A stretch of 64,000 nt of DNA from Hyphomonas sediminis (GCF_019679475.1 NZ_JAIEZP010000001.1:3348001-3412000); one strand, 5' to 3'; numbered from the stretch's first letter, positions 53,087 to 62,273 are shown. The notes: a model not told the origin generated them from the letters alone. Numbers and translations are program-made.

Positions 53087-54310
53087 TCAGAGGCCGAGCA
53101 CTGCCTTGGCGATGATGTTACGCTGGATCTCGTTGGACCCGGCATAAATCGACGTCTTGCGGTAATTGAAATAGCTCGGCGCGGCGGTCAGCGTGTGTTC
53201 CGGCGTCGGGCAATCCACATTCGAGCCAGCCTCGGCCAGCGCGAGCGTGTCGTGCATGAAGGGATGGCCGTAGACACCGGCGGCCTCAAGGGCGAGTTCG
53301 GTGATCTGCTGCTGGGTTTCCGAGCCCTGGTATTTCAGCATCGAGCTTTCCGGGCCGACATTCTGACCGGCCGAAAGCGCCGAGAGAACCCGCTGCTCGG
53401 TTGCGTCGAGCGCTTCGATGCGGATTTCGGTCTGCGACAGCTTGCGGGCAAAATCGGGATCACGGATGACGGGCGCTTCGCCGTTCATTTCCTTCGAGGC
53501 GATCTTCTTCACCTTGCGCAGCATGTTGCGCAAACCGGAAGCGTAGGCGTTGCCCCGCTCGAATTCGAGCAGGTATTTCGCGTAAGTCCAGCCTTTATTC
53601 TCTTCGCCGATAAGCGCGTCCTTGATCTTCACCCGGACGTTTTCGAAGAAGACCTGATTGATTTCCTGGCGCCCTTCCGGCGGGCCGTCGAGCGTCGGCA
53701 GCGCGCGGACCGAGATGCCCGGCAGATTCATCGGGAACACGATGAAGCTGATGCCTTCCTGCGGCTTGCCCGATTTGTCGGTGCGCACGAGGCAGAAGAT
53801 CATATCGGCCCACTGGGCGAGCGTCGTCCAGATCTTCGAGCCATTCAGCACATATTCGTCACCGTCGCGGACGGCCGACATCTGAAGGCCGGCAAGATCG
53901 GAGCCTGCGCCCGGCTCGGAATAGCCCTGACACCACCAGACTTCCGAAGAAAGGATCTTCGGCAGGTGCTGCTTCTTCTGTTCCTCATTGCCGAAGGCCA
54001 TGATGACCGGGGCGACCATCGAGACGCCGAACGGGGCGACGTTGGGTGTGCCGGCGCCGGAAAGCTCCGCGTGAAGAATGTGGCGTTGAGCCGCCGTAAG
54101 GCCGGGGCCGCCATGTTCCTTCGGCCAGTTCGGCGCGATCCAACCCTTCTCATACAGCTTCTGCTGCCACTTCACCTGGGTCGGCTTATCGATATAGCCG
54201 TTCTTGGTAAGCGACATCTTGCGGCGCATGTCATCGTCGAAGTTTGCGGCGATCCAGTCGCGCACTTCTTTCTGGAAAGCTAGGTCAGCTGGAGAAAGGG
54301 AGAGATCCAT
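53087..54310 (-). CDS. Acyl-CoA dehydrogenase (second)
   Basis: A 407-residue acyl-CoA dehydrogenase family enzyme. Segments are QGYSEPGAGSDLAGLQMSA, the WTTLAQWADMIFCLVRTD strand, and the C-terminal RKTSIYAGSNEIQRNIIAKAVLGL. It lacks the GEE-type catalytic ending of medium-chain enzymes, as many related family members do. It is a separate subgroup from the enzyme at 36156-37496. The gap to the following small gene is 15 bases, so they are likely co-transcribed. Confidence 0.93.
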   Translation of the reverse strand: MDLSLSPADLAFQKEVRDWIAANFDDDMRRKMSLTKNGYIDKPTQVKWQQKLYEKGWIAPNWPKEHGGPGLTAAQRHILHAELSGAGTPNVAPFGVSMVAPVIMAFGNEEQKKQHLPKILSSEVWWCQGYSEPGAGSDLAGLQMSAVRDGDEYVLNGSKIWTTLAQWADMIFCLVRTDKSGKPQEGISFIVFPMNLPGISVRALPTLDGPPEGRQEINQVFFENVRVKIKDALIGEENKGWTYAKYLLEFERGNAYASGLRNMLRKVKKIASKEMNGEAPVIRDPDFARKLSQTEIRIEALDATEQRVLSALSAGQNVGPESSMLKYQGSETQQQITELALEAAGVYGHPFMHDTLALAEAGSNVDCPTPEHTLTAAPSYFNYRKTSIYAGSNEIQRNIIAKAVLGL

Positions 54311-54325
54311 GACGGCGCGGCCTTC

Positions 54326-54616
54326 TTATTCAACGATGTCGTAATATTGGATTTCCGGCGCGCCGGCGAGGACGGCGCCGAGCTTGGGACCAGCGGCCTT
54401 GAAATACTCTGTCTGGCCGTGCGATTTCAGGGCATCGGCAGAGGCATACTGTTCCATGAAGATATAATCGGTGGACGAGCCTTTGGCCTTGTAGAGCTGG
54501 TAGGTCAGGCAGCCTGGCTCATTCGCCTTGACCTTGGCCATGAGGTCCTTGGCGACCTGTTCAAATTCGGTCTGCTTACCGTCCTGAATTTTCAGCTTTG
54601 CGACAACGCCGATCAT
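54326..54616 (-). CDS. Antibiotic-biosynthesis-monooxygenase-like small protein
   Basis: A 96-residue protein of the ABM/YgiN fold (MIGVVAKLKIQDGKQTEFEQ, then LYKAKGSSTDYIFMEQYASADAL and HGQTEYFKAAG). Such dimeric ferredoxin-like proteins act as quinol monooxygenases or accessory proteins. A GGGAGGAAAG ribosome-binding site precedes it. It is the first gene of the minus-strand set with the acyl-CoA dehydrogenase and MFS transporter. Confidence 0.9.
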   Translation of the reverse strand: MIGVVAKLKIQDGKQTEFEQVAKDLMAKVKANEPGCLTYQLYKAKGSSTDYIFMEQYASADALKSHGQTEYFKAAGPKLGAVLAGAPEIQYYDIVE

Positions 54617-54813
54617 GCTTTCCTCCCGGGGATTATCGTTCTTCGTTACAGTATGGACTACGTGCGTGGCGGCAAGCCTTTCGCTAGGTCACCCACAGGA
54701 GAATTGATCGCTCCTGGGGCCGCGCCTCCTGCGCGGGTGAGGCGTCTTGGTTAATGTACCCATCCTGAACCTGCGGGCATACATTGGAACGGAACTTGCT
54801 CCTGTGAGGCGAA

Positions 54814-55866
54814 ATGCAGGAACCCACCGGCCCGAAACCCATGCTGAAGCAGATCAACACCGCCTCTTTCAAGCCCGCCCCGCTGGGCGTGGACCCGGCT
54901 TCCATTCTCGCCGTTATCCCGGCGCTGAATGAGGAGCGCCATATTGAAGCCTGCATCCGCTCGCTGATGCAAGGCAGCCCGATCCTGCGGCTGGTGCCGC
55001 TTGTGGTGGCCGATGGCGGCAGCACGGATGGCACAGCTGATATCGTCAAACGCCTGACGGCCGAGTTTCCGAACCTGCGCCTGATGAAAAACCCGAAAAA
55101 ACTGCAATCGGCGGCCATGAACTTTGCTGCCGGCACCTTCGGCGGCTCCAATACCCGCTGGCTGGTGCGGTGCGATGCCCATTCCATCTATCCGCAGAAC
55201 TTCATCCTGCATGTCGCCGAGGCCCTGCAACAGACTGGCGCTGCTTCGGTCGTGATCCCAATGGATGCCGTTGGTGAGACCTGTTTCGAAAAGGCCAATG
55301 CGTGGGTAGTCGATACCCTGCTCGGCTCTGGCGGCTCGGCCCATCGCGGCGGGCGTCGGTCGCATTTCGTTGACCATGGCCACCATGCCGGATTCGACAT
55401 TGCCTGGTTCCGCCAGATCGGCGGCTATGACGAGACCTTCTCGCATAATGAAGATGCCGAATATGACCATCGCCTCGGCCTCGCCGGCGGCAAGGTCTGG
55501 CTGGACGCCGACATCCGCATTGAATACGTGCCCCGCGGCTCGGTCCGCGCGCTCGCCCGCCAGTATTTCAATTATGGCAAAGGCCGCGCGCGGAACCTGC
55601 GCAAGCACAAGGGCCGTTTGAAACTGCGCCAGGCAGTGCCCATCTTTGCACTGGCTGGCAGTATTTTCGGGCTGCTCGCGGGCATTTCCTTCTGGCCTGC
55701 CCTGGCGCTGCCGCTCGGATATCTCAGCATTTTGGCGGGCGCCTCTGCGGCCATCGCCATTGGCCGCAAATCGCTCTGCGGCCTTTATTCAGGCCTGGCC
55801 GCCGGCACCATGCACATGGCCTGGGCAGCAGGCTATTGTTGGGAAAGTGTTGCCGGGAAGGATTGA
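54814..55866 (+). CDS. Family 2 glycosyltransferase, ExoA-like
   Basis: A 350-residue glycosyltransferase with the GT2 nucleotide-binding start (ILAVIPALNEERHIEACI), the metal-binding DADSIY-like DAHSIYP region and GGYDETFSHNEDAEYDHRL (the ED acceptor site). Two or three C-terminal hydrophobic helices anchor it to the inner membrane. It resembles succinoglycan ExoA, which adds glucose to a lipid-linked repeat. The start at 54814 has GTGAGG upstream; an alternative is 54841. First gene of the exopolysaccharide group. Confidence 0.9.
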   Translation: MQEPTGPKPMLKQINTASFKPAPLGVDPASILAVIPALNEERHIEACIRSLMQGSPILRLVPLVVADGGSTDGTADIVKRLTAEFPNLRLMKNPKKLQSAAMNFAAGTFGGSNTRWLVRCDAHSIYPQNFILHVAEALQQTGAASVVIPMDAVGETCFEKANAWVVDTLLGSGGSAHRGGRRSHFVDHGHHAGFDIAWFRQIGGYDETFSHNEDAEYDHRLGLAGGKVWLDADIRIEYVPRGSVRALARQYFNYGKGRARNLRKHKGRLKLRQAVPIFALAGSIFGLLAGISFWPALALPLGYLSILAGASAAIAIGRKSLCGLYSGLAAGTMHMAWAAGYCWESVAGKD

Positions 55867-55934
55867 ATTACTGACCGGGTTTCTTGGAATTACAAGGTTA
55901 ATCGGATAGTTTCGGCAATCCGGGGATACGCAGA

Positions 55935-56846
55935 ATGGCTCTGACCAGAGGAAAACTTGCAGACGCGCTCAGGACGCGGTTCGGCCAGTTCACACGGTCG
56001 GCCGATGCTGCGCGCCGTTCACTACTTTCCGGCTTCCGCGTTCTGCAGGCCGGCGAAGAAGCAGCCAGCGAACCGGTTGAGGCTGAGCCCCCACGCATCA
56101 CCGAAGCCCCCGAAGGGGTCTGCCTCTATGCCGTCGGCGACATTCATGGCCGCATGGACCTGCTGACGCGCCTTGTCGAAATCATCGACGCAGACGCTGC
56201 CCAGCTGCCAGAAGGCGTGAAGCCCCAGATCATCTTCCTGGGCGACTATATCGATCGCGGCCTGCAATCGCGCGATGTGCTGGAGTATTTCTCCAGCGGC
56301 GCGCTCGACCGGTATGACCCCGTCTTCCTGCTCGGAAACCATGAAGAAGCCCTGCTACGCTTCTTGAAAGAGGTCGGCTTCGGCATGCAGTGGACCCGGT
56401 TTGGCGGCGCTGAAACACTCTATTCCTATGGCTTTGCCCCGCCGAATGCGCGCGCGAGCCTCAATTCTCATGACGACATGGCCAAGGTGCGCGATGCTTG
56501 GGCCAAGCTCTGGGAAAACTTCCGGGAGCGCCTGCCGGAAAGCCACCTCAAATTCCTGCAAGCCCTGAAGCCCTATCATGTCGCGGGCGATTATCTGTTC
56601 GTGCATGCCGGGCTGCGCCCAGGCCTCAGCCTGGACGAACAGTCCCAGCGCGACATGCTCTGGATCCGCGACGAATTCCTCGAGGACGGCGCCCGATTCG
56701 ATCACCTGGTCGTGCACGGACACACACCAGAAGACGCAATCCACCGCGACAATCGCAGGATCGGCCTCGACACCGGCGCGTTCCTCACCGGGCGTCTTTC
56801 CGCGGCGCGCCTTTTCGGCACAGATGTTGCTTTCCTTAACACCTGA
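55935..56846 (+). CDS. Calcineurin-like metallophosphoesterase
   Basis: A 303-residue phosphatase of the PPP/calcineurin type. The metal sites are VGDIHGRMDLL, FLGDYIDRGLQS and LLGNHEEALLR, with later LFVHAGLRPG and VVHGHTPED. It most resembles bacterial serine/threonine-type phosphatases. It lies 68 bases after the glycosyltransferase and before the export protein, so a regulatory or structural role in polysaccharide synthesis is possible. Substrate is unknown. Confidence 0.92.
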   Translation: MALTRGKLADALRTRFGQFTRSADAARRSLLSGFRVLQAGEEAASEPVEAEPPRITEAPEGVCLYAVGDIHGRMDLLTRLVEIIDADAAQLPEGVKPQIIFLGDYIDRGLQSRDVLEYFSSGALDRYDPVFLLGNHEEALLRFLKEVGFGMQWTRFGGAETLYSYGFAPPNARASLNSHDDMAKVRDAWAKLWENFRERLPESHLKFLQALKPYHVAGDYLFVHAGLRPGLSLDEQSQRDMLWIRDEFLEDGARFDHLVVHGHTPEDAIHRDNRRIGLDTGAFLTGRLSAARLFGTDVAFLNT

Positions 56847-56914
56847 AACTTAGTCAAATGCACCGGGCGGCACTCATTCCGCCCCTCAAATTCAAATCTG
56901 GGAGACCCTGCAGC

Positions 56915-57502
56915 ATGCTGACGCTTCGCTCCTTCCTGGCCATTGTGGCCCTTGCTCTTGGCCTGATGGTTTCTGCCTGTGGCACGACCGGCGGCACCGC
57001 GGGCGCCCGCGATGCGGACCCGGTAACCACCTCTCAGGTCGTCACCCCCTACAAGCTCGGCTCGAGTGATCGACTGCGGGTGACTGTTTTTGGACATCAG
57101 GATCTGTCTGGCGAATTTGAAGTCGACGGTTCGGGCGCCATTTCCATGCCGTTGATCGGCGAGGTTAACGCTATCGGCCTTTCGGCGCGCGAACTTGAGG
57201 CCTCAGTCGCTAGCCGGCTGTCCGATGGTTACATCCTGAACCCGCGCGTTAGCGTCGAGGTGATCAACTATCGCCCCTTCTACATCCTGGGTGAGGTTGG
57301 CCGTCCGGGCGAGTATCCCTTCACCAGCGGACTGACCGTTCAGAACGCCGTGGCCGCTGCGGGCGGATACACTTACCGGGCGAACAAACGGGTCGTTTAC
57401 ATCAAGAGCATCGATGCTCCGGCAGAGGTTGCCTACGATCTGACAGCAACGACGGTCGTGAAACCCGGCGACACGATTCGGATCGGTGAACGGATCTTCT
57501 GA
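56915..57502 (+). CDS. Polysaccharide export lipoprotein (Wza/ExoF-like)
   Basis: A 195-residue predicted lipoprotein (LMVSACG) with the poly-export (PES) domain: YKLGSSDRLRVTVFGHQDLSGE, IGEVNAIGLSARELEASV, and a SLBB-type segment (FYILGEVGRPGEYPF, then VQNAVAAAGGYTYRANKR). It is much shorter than full Wza, consistent with the outer-membrane or periplasmic export family that lacks additional domains. A GGGAGA ribosome-binding site and a following terminator frame the gene. Confidence 0.93.
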   Translation: MLTLRSFLAIVALALGLMVSACGTTGGTAGARDADPVTTSQVVTPYKLGSSDRLRVTVFGHQDLSGEFEVDGSGAISMPLIGEVNAIGLSARELEASVASRLSDGYILNPRVSVEVINYRPFYILGEVGRPGEYPFTSGLTVQNAVAAAGGYTYRANKRVVYIKSIDAPAEVAYDLTATTVVKPGDTIRIGERIF

Positions 57503-57531
57503 TCCCGCGAATTCTGCACCAGAATCGATCA

Positions 57532-57560
57532 AAAGCGCCGCGATCTGCGGCGCTTTTTTT
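57532..57560 (+). terminator. Intrinsic terminator after the export gene
   Basis: AAAGCGCCGC-N5-GCGGCGCTTTTTTT, ten-base stem and a T-run, 30 bases past the stop. It splits the exopolysaccharide genes into at least two transcription units. Confidence 0.95.
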
Positions 57561-57606
57561 GTCTCGCCTCACCAAAATTTGGGGGGCCGTTGCCCTCTAT
57601 TCAGGT

Positions 57607-57622
57607 TTAACCAACCATAAAC
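57607..57622 (+). promoter_or_regulatory. CtrA-like half-site pair
   Basis: TTAA-N7-TAAAC (TTAA at 57607-57610, TAAA at 57618-57621), one mismatch from the alphaproteobacterial CtrA consensus TTAA-N7-TTAAC. It is 230 bases upstream of the exoY start. Recognised by eye; one mismatch means it could be chance. Confidence 0.3.
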
Positions 57623-57853
57623 CAATGAGACTGCTCAGGCGGTCGGCATCGTGTGCCATTATTTGACGAATACTTTCGCTTGTGGGGAGAAACTTTCGGA
57701 AAGGCCTTATTTCGCAAACGGGAAAGTGGTATACGAATTGCAAACGCCAATACATGAGCCCCGCGCGGCCCGGTCAAAAGGGGACCACGGCTGAGGAAGC
57801 AGCTGCGCGGGAAAACGAATGTATAGCGGCGTAGAGTACAAAGGGGACTACCA

Positions 57854-58549
57854 ATGGAATTCCGGATCACCGACGCTTCTGGCGGTGTCGATGAGCAGAC
57901 GCTTGTCATCAGCGAACCGAGACGCCCTAATCCGCGCAACTCGTTCACTGCCAAGCGCGCTTTCGACATTCTCGTTGCCTCGATTGGCCTGATCTTCATC
58001 GCTCCGCTGCTCCTGACGGTCGGCCTTCTGGTTCGCCTTCAGGATGGCCAGAGCTCGATCTTCGCGCACAAGCGCTACGGTCAGAACGGACGTGTATTCA
58101 GCTGCTACAAGCTGCGCTCGATGGTCCCGGATGCGGATCTTCGCCTGCAGCATCTGCTGGAAACCGATCCAGAAGCAAAGCGCGAGTGGGACCTGACGCA
58201 AAAGCTGGTTAACGACCCGCGCGTCACACCGCTCGGCCGCTTCATCCGCGCCACCTCGATCGATGAACTCCCGCAGCTCATCAATGTGCTGAAAGGGGAC
58301 ATGTCGCTCGTCGGCCCGCGCCCGATCTCGATGTCCGAGCGCAGCCGGTATGGCGAAAACTTCGCCGACTATTGCAGCGTCCGCCCCGGCATCACAGGCC
58401 TGTGGCAGGTCAGCGGCCGCAGCAACACCAGCTATCCCGAGCGCGTGCGTCTCGATACGGCCTATGCCAAGGGCCGCACCTTCTGGGGTGACATCATGAT
58501 CATCCTGAAGACCGTTCCGGCAGTCGTGAAGTCTGACGGCGCCTGCTGA
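57854..58549 (+). CDS. exoY: Exopolysaccharide sugar transferase, ExoY-like
   Basis: A 231-residue bacterial sugar transferase that starts repeat-unit assembly by moving a hexose-1-phosphate to undecaprenyl phosphate at the inner membrane. One N-terminal helix (ILVASIGLIFIAPLLLTVGLL) is followed by KRYGQNGRVFSCYKLRSM, SIDELPQLINVLKGDMSLVG and RPGITGLWQVSGRSN. Length and form match ExoY rather than the larger WbaP/WcaJ. Confidence 0.93.
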   Translation: MEFRITDASGGVDEQTLVISEPRRPNPRNSFTAKRAFDILVASIGLIFIAPLLLTVGLLVRLQDGQSSIFAHKRYGQNGRVFSCYKLRSMVPDADLRLQHLLETDPEAKREWDLTQKLVNDPRVTPLGRFIRATSIDELPQLINVLKGDMSLVGPRPISMSERSRYGENFADYCSVRPGITGLWQVSGRSNTSYPERVRLDTAYAKGRTFWGDIMIILKTVPAVVKSDGAC

Positions 58550-58568
58550 ATAAAAAAGGAAAGCAGAA

Positions 58569-58588
58569 AGGCGGCCACCGGCCGCCTT
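58569..58588 (+). terminator. Terminator after exoY
   Basis: AGGCGGCC-ACC-GGCCGCCTTCTTCATTT, a compact GC hairpin followed by a T/C-rich stretch 20 bases past the stop. Confidence 0.75.
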
Positions 58589-58665
58589 CTTCATTTCCGA
58601 GGGCGTATTTACGGGTGGGAGCCGGGCGCTTCGGGGAGCGCGCCTGGAAGTTTGGGGGCAGGTTG

Positions 58666-59580
58666 ATGGCGAGCTGGGCAAAATTGCGGGAACCGGAAAG
58701 TAACTGGCTTGGCGCAGTCCTTGGATTGGCTGCAATCGCCTTGCTCGCAGGGTCTGTTCTGACCGCGCCAGTTGTCGTGTCAGCGGGTTGGGACGCGCCT
58801 CATTCAGAGCCGCCCCCCAAAGCAGAGCCCTACCCGCCGATAGCGCCCGACGCAGACGCGGGGGCATCCTTCATCCACAATTTCGGGGACGGGCACGACC
58901 CGACCCGCTGGTACAAATCCAATTTCAGCTACCCCTCCGCTCACCCGGCCTGGCTGGCCCGGCAGATACATTTCTACGATGACCGTGTTGAGCTGGAACT
59001 GCGTCGCAAGCGCGTTGGCGACAAGATTTTTGCCGGCGCCGAATACCAGCGCCGCGGCTTCTATTCCTTCGGGCGCTATGAAGTGGTGATGACCCCCGCC
59101 CCAGGCTCCGGCACCGTCAGCTCGATGTTCACCCACACGGACGGCAATTTCGACGAGCCCCATGACGAGATAGATATCGAGTTCCTTGGCAAGGACCTCA
59201 CCATGGTGACGGGCAACTATTTCACCGATGGCGCGACCTATCGTTATCTTGAACTACCCCTTGGCTTTGACGCCAGCAAGGAAGTGCATCTCTATGCGTT
59301 CGAATGGACCCCCGACGAGATCCGCTGGTATGCCAATGATAAGCTGCTGCACACAGCGACCGCCGCCGAACACCCCATTCCGCAGACACCCGGGCGTATC
59401 ATCATAAATTTGTGGACCGGCTCGAAATGGCAATATGACTGGCATGGCCGGCCGACATTCCCGGATGGCACACGCGCGGCCTATTATTGCCTGAGCTTCC
59501 TCAAGGCGGGCGATACCGGCCCGCAATGCTCTGACAGTTTCGATCCGGTAGCCGCCAATGCTGCCGTGCCGGGGAAATGA
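58666..59580 (+). CDS. Glycoside hydrolase family 16, lichenase-like (ExoK-type)
   Basis: A 304-residue secreted or membrane-anchored endo-glucanase. An N-terminal hydrophobic helix (LGAVLGLAAIALLAGSVLTA) is followed by the GH16 domain. The catalytic site is DEIDIEFLGKD (Glu168, Asp170, Glu172) and resembles the Bacillus lichenase site; downstream FEWTPDEIRWYANDKL is also typical. ExoK-type enzymes trim succinoglycan or mixed-linkage polysaccharide. The gene follows exoY, which fits a role in shortening the polymer. The start at 58666 is preferred over 58615. Confidence 0.92.
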   Translation: MASWAKLREPESNWLGAVLGLAAIALLAGSVLTAPVVVSAGWDAPHSEPPPKAEPYPPIAPDADAGASFIHNFGDGHDPTRWYKSNFSYPSAHPAWLARQIHFYDDRVELELRRKRVGDKIFAGAEYQRRGFYSFGRYEVVMTPAPGSGTVSSMFTHTDGNFDEPHDEIDIEFLGKDLTMVTGNYFTDGATYRYLELPLGFDASKEVHLYAFEWTPDEIRWYANDKLLHTATAAEHPIPQTPGRIIINLWTGSKWQYDWHGRPTFPDGTRAAYYCLSFLKAGDTGPQCSDSFDPVAANAAVPGK

Positions 59581-59712
59581 CCGCTCCAACGGAGCCGACA
59601 GTCAACGCCCCCCTTCCCCCCATGTCCACTGACGGACTATGACGTAAGCATGCCGAACGAGCCGTCCTCCTCCGCAGCCCGACGGAACAACCCGCCGTGA
59701 GGAGCGCTCGCT

Positions 59713-60405
59713 GTGACAGGCATTGAACTCATTTCAGCTGCCGGCTTCACAGCTGCCGGGCTTTTCGTGGGGGCTTCCATCAACACCGCCACCCGCAGAT
59801 TGCAGGGCGGCCAGAGCGGAATGAGCCCCGGCGGGCAGGATGACAGGCTGCCAATTGGCCGCGATACTGTCCTGGCCAGCCTTGCCGGCGGCCTGATCGC
59901 ATTGGCGGCCGTTGCGCGCCAGGCAGGCTCCCCCCTGGAGATGACTTTCACAGCACTGTTTGGGTGGCTGTTGCTTGCGCTCTCGATCGTCGATTTCCGT
60001 ACCTTCATCCTGCCGGACCGGCTCAATCTGGCCGTCTTGCTGCTGGGCGCAGTTATGGTGGCTCTCTATGCTCCAGAGCGTTGGCCCTGGCATTTAGCGG
60101 GGGCAGCGGCAGGCTACGGCATCCTGTGGATCGTCGAAGTAGGCTACCGCACGATCCGCCGGCAGGACGGTCTCGGACGCGGTGATGCGAAACTGCTCGG
60201 CGCGATCGGCATGTGGGTTGGTGTTCTGGGAATTCCGCAAGTTTTGATGATCGCATCCCTGAGCGGAATTCTGGCCGCACTTGTATCGTCCTGGCGGAGG
60301 AAAGAGCCGCTAAGCGGCCACTCCGCCATTGCATTTGGTCCCTGGATCGCGCTTGGCGGATATTGTGTTTGGTTGTTTCCGGCGCTGCTTATCCCCGTCT
60401 TATGA
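59713..60405 (+). CDS. Prepilin peptidase-like (A24 family) membrane protein
   Basis: A 230-residue inner-membrane protein with six or more helices, related to the type IV prepilin peptidase family. The two catalytic Asp residues are D94 (DFRTFILPDRLN) and D158 (GLGRGDAKLLG). The N-terminal methylase-type domain with zinc cysteines is missing, which is common in the short form. GTG is the start codon, after GAGGAGCG. It likely cleaves prepilins or pseudopilins, but no pilin or secretion genes are adjacent. Confidence 0.88.
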   Translation: MTGIELISAAGFTAAGLFVGASINTATRRLQGGQSGMSPGGQDDRLPIGRDTVLASLAGGLIALAAVARQAGSPLEMTFTALFGWLLLALSIVDFRTFILPDRLNLAVLLLGAVMVALYAPERWPWHLAGAAAGYGILWIVEVGYRTIRRQDGLGRGDAKLLGAIGMWVGVLGIPQVLMIASLSGILAALVSSWRRKEPLSGHSAIAFGPWIALGGYCVWLFPALLIPVL

Positions 60406-60573
60406 CCTCACCGGGTAAAGCTGGGCGCATTGCTTCCCGCGACCTGCCTTGTCTCGCCGCGCTACACCAGGCGCGCGGCGCTGGGGCATGGCCGTCAAGA
60501 GAGCTTCAACAAAGCGTCACAGAACCGTCGCCGATATCCCCCAATAGCGGGCGAGCAACCGACGGGACAAACA

Positions 60574-61185
60574 ATGCCGGCGAAGAAAGAACTCTATGAT
60601 GGCGGGCTCGACCGGGTGGCACAACCCACGCCGCCTGTTTCCACAAACGTTCATTCTTTTCCGTCAGACCGCTCGGGCGCCGATCGACAACGCTTTCTCG
60701 CGGGCTTGTTCCGCAATCACTATTCCGAGCTGATCGGCAGATTGCGCAAACTTTATGGTGTCGGCCCCCCCGAACCTGAAGACATTGCGCAGGCGGCCTT
60801 CTCAAGGCTGGCCGGGCTGGAGGATCTGAGCCAGATCCACTCGCCACGCGCTTTCCTTTTTCGCACGGCGGTCAACTTGGCTCTCAATTCGATCGACAGT
60901 GTGCGCCGGCGGAATGCGTTTGTAACCCGGCATCTGACGCTACACCTTTCCGGCATTGTGGAAGAACACACGCCGGAATCTGTCTTCATAGGCAAACAGG
61001 ATCTTGAACGGGTCGCGCGCGCCATTGAGCGTCTGTCGCCGAAGCAGAAAGAGATCCTGTTGCGGACGAGGTTCAAAGGGCAGACATATGCACAGATCAA
61101 ACGGGAAACCGGATGGAGTCAGGCGGACATCTCGCGCCAGCTCAAAACGGTGCTCGATCTTCTCTCGGCAGAACTGGACAGCTGA
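60574..61185 (+). CDS. ECF RNA polymerase sigma factor (FecI-like)
   Basis: A 203-residue alternative sigma factor. Region 2 lies near residues 45-110 (FRNHYSELIGRLRKLYGV, then PEDIAQAAFSRL and SPRAFLFRTAVNLALN) and region 4 near 145-195 (LERVARAIERLSPKQKEILLRTRFKG, then YAQIKRETGWSQADISRQL). The helix-turn-helix QIKRETGWSQADI fits FecI-type ECFs. It is followed by a FecR-like regulator and a TonB-dependent receptor. The ATG at 60574 starts a typical N-terminus. Confidence 0.92.
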   Translation: MPAKKELYDGGLDRVAQPTPPVSTNVHSFPSDRSGADRQRFLAGLFRNHYSELIGRLRKLYGVGPPEPEDIAQAAFSRLAGLEDLSQIHSPRAFLFRTAVNLALNSIDSVRRRNAFVTRHLTLHLSGIVEEHTPESVFIGKQDLERVARAIERLSPKQKEILLRTRFKGQTYAQIKRETGWSQADISRQLKTVLDLLSAELDS

Positions 61186-61236
61186 GCCACCGTCGACCTG
61201 GCCCGATGTCCTGCCCTTTAACAACAAGTCTCCCCG

Positions 61237-62250
61237 ATGATCCGACAACGCCCCCCGCCTTCCCGTTCCGATACGCCCTCGAACGATGCTGCCAGCGAAG
61301 AGGCGCGCGCGTGGGTCGCCCGTCTTGCGTCAGGTGACATAACGGCCGAGACGGATGGCGCGTTCCGGGCTTGGCTCAACGCATCTGCGCACAACCGCAG
61401 CGCCTTTGTTCAGGCAAACGGACTGTGGGACAATCTTGTCGATGTCGACGCGGTTGAGACCTTGCTTGCAACGCGCGGCGACGTTCTGTCGGCGCGCCGG
61501 GTATCGCTGTCACGCCGTGCTTTTACAGGCGCCGCCGCGGCCGCTCTTCTTGCCAGCGCCGCCGCCGTTGGCTTGATGGCTGTGATGCCGGCTCCGGTCG
61601 ATACGATCCTGATCGAAACCGGCACCAGCCAGATCGAAACCTTTACATTGTCCGATGGCAGTATGGTCACACTCGGCGGCGCAAGCCGGGTATCCGGCCG
61701 GATGACCGACGCCGCACGTGAGCTTGAACTTGTCGCGGGCAATGCCTTCTTCGATATCGCGCGTGACGAAACCCGGCCTCTCACTGTCACGGCGGGTGGA
61801 TACGCCGTACACGTCCTGGGAACGCGTTTCGATGTCAAGATGCAACCCGATTGGGTGTCGGTGGCGGTTGACCATGGCCATGTCGAGGTCACGGCCCTGG
61901 GGCAGGAAAAGCGACAAGCGCTGATGGCTGGCGACAAGATCATTGTCAGTGCGGCCTCCGGCTTCGGGCCGGTTCGCACCTTCGATGCCGATCAGGAGTT
62001 CTCCTGGCGATCGGGCCGCCTATCCTTCGTGGATGCGTCATTGCGCGATATCATTACCGGGATGAACCAATACAGCGCCCGACCGCTGACACTGGCGCGC
62101 GACGCGCCGGCAGATCTACGTTTGACGCTGTCTTTCCGGACAGACCAGATAGATCAGGTGCTGACAGGCCTGGAGAGCAGCTACCCTGTGGGCGTGTCAT
62201 CGACCCCGGAGGGCGTGGTAATTTCGGGACGCGCAGATGAGCCGCGATGA
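61237..62250 (+). CDS. FecR-family transmembrane regulator
   Basis: A 337-residue anti-sigma/sigma-regulator protein. The N-terminal cytoplasmic domain (DUF4880-like, EEARAWVARLASGDIT and FRAWLNASAHNRSAF) is followed by one transmembrane helix near residue 95 (RRAFTGAAAAALLASAAAV). The periplasmic FecR domain (FDVKMQPDWVSVAVDHGHVEV) and a C-terminal DUF4974-type segment (SLRDIITGMNQYSARPLTL) follow. It lies 51 bases after the sigma gene and controls it, in concert with a TonB receptor. Confidence 0.93.
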   Translation: MIRQRPPPSRSDTPSNDAASEEARAWVARLASGDITAETDGAFRAWLNASAHNRSAFVQANGLWDNLVDVDAVETLLATRGDVLSARRVSLSRRAFTGAAAAALLASAAAVGLMAVMPAPVDTILIETGTSQIETFTLSDGSMVTLGGASRVSGRMTDAARELELVAGNAFFDIARDETRPLTVTAGGYAVHVLGTRFDVKMQPDWVSVAVDHGHVEVTALGQEKRQALMAGDKIIVSAASGFGPVRTFDADQEFSWRSGRLSFVDASLRDIITGMNQYSARPLTLARDAPADLRLTLSFRTDQIDQVLTGLESSYPVGVSSTPEGVVISGRADEPR

Positions 62251-62273
62251 ACCTTTTGTGAAGATTGAAGCCG

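Larger units (their letters stand above)
57503..57853. other. Intergenic region upstream of exoY
   Basis: About 350 bases holding the terminator of the export gene (57532-57560) and a CtrA-like site (57607-57621). A TATACG box at 57730-57735 resembles a -10 element but has no good -35. AGGGGA precedes the exoY start. No reading frame with a good ribosome-binding site lies here. Confidence 0.5.
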
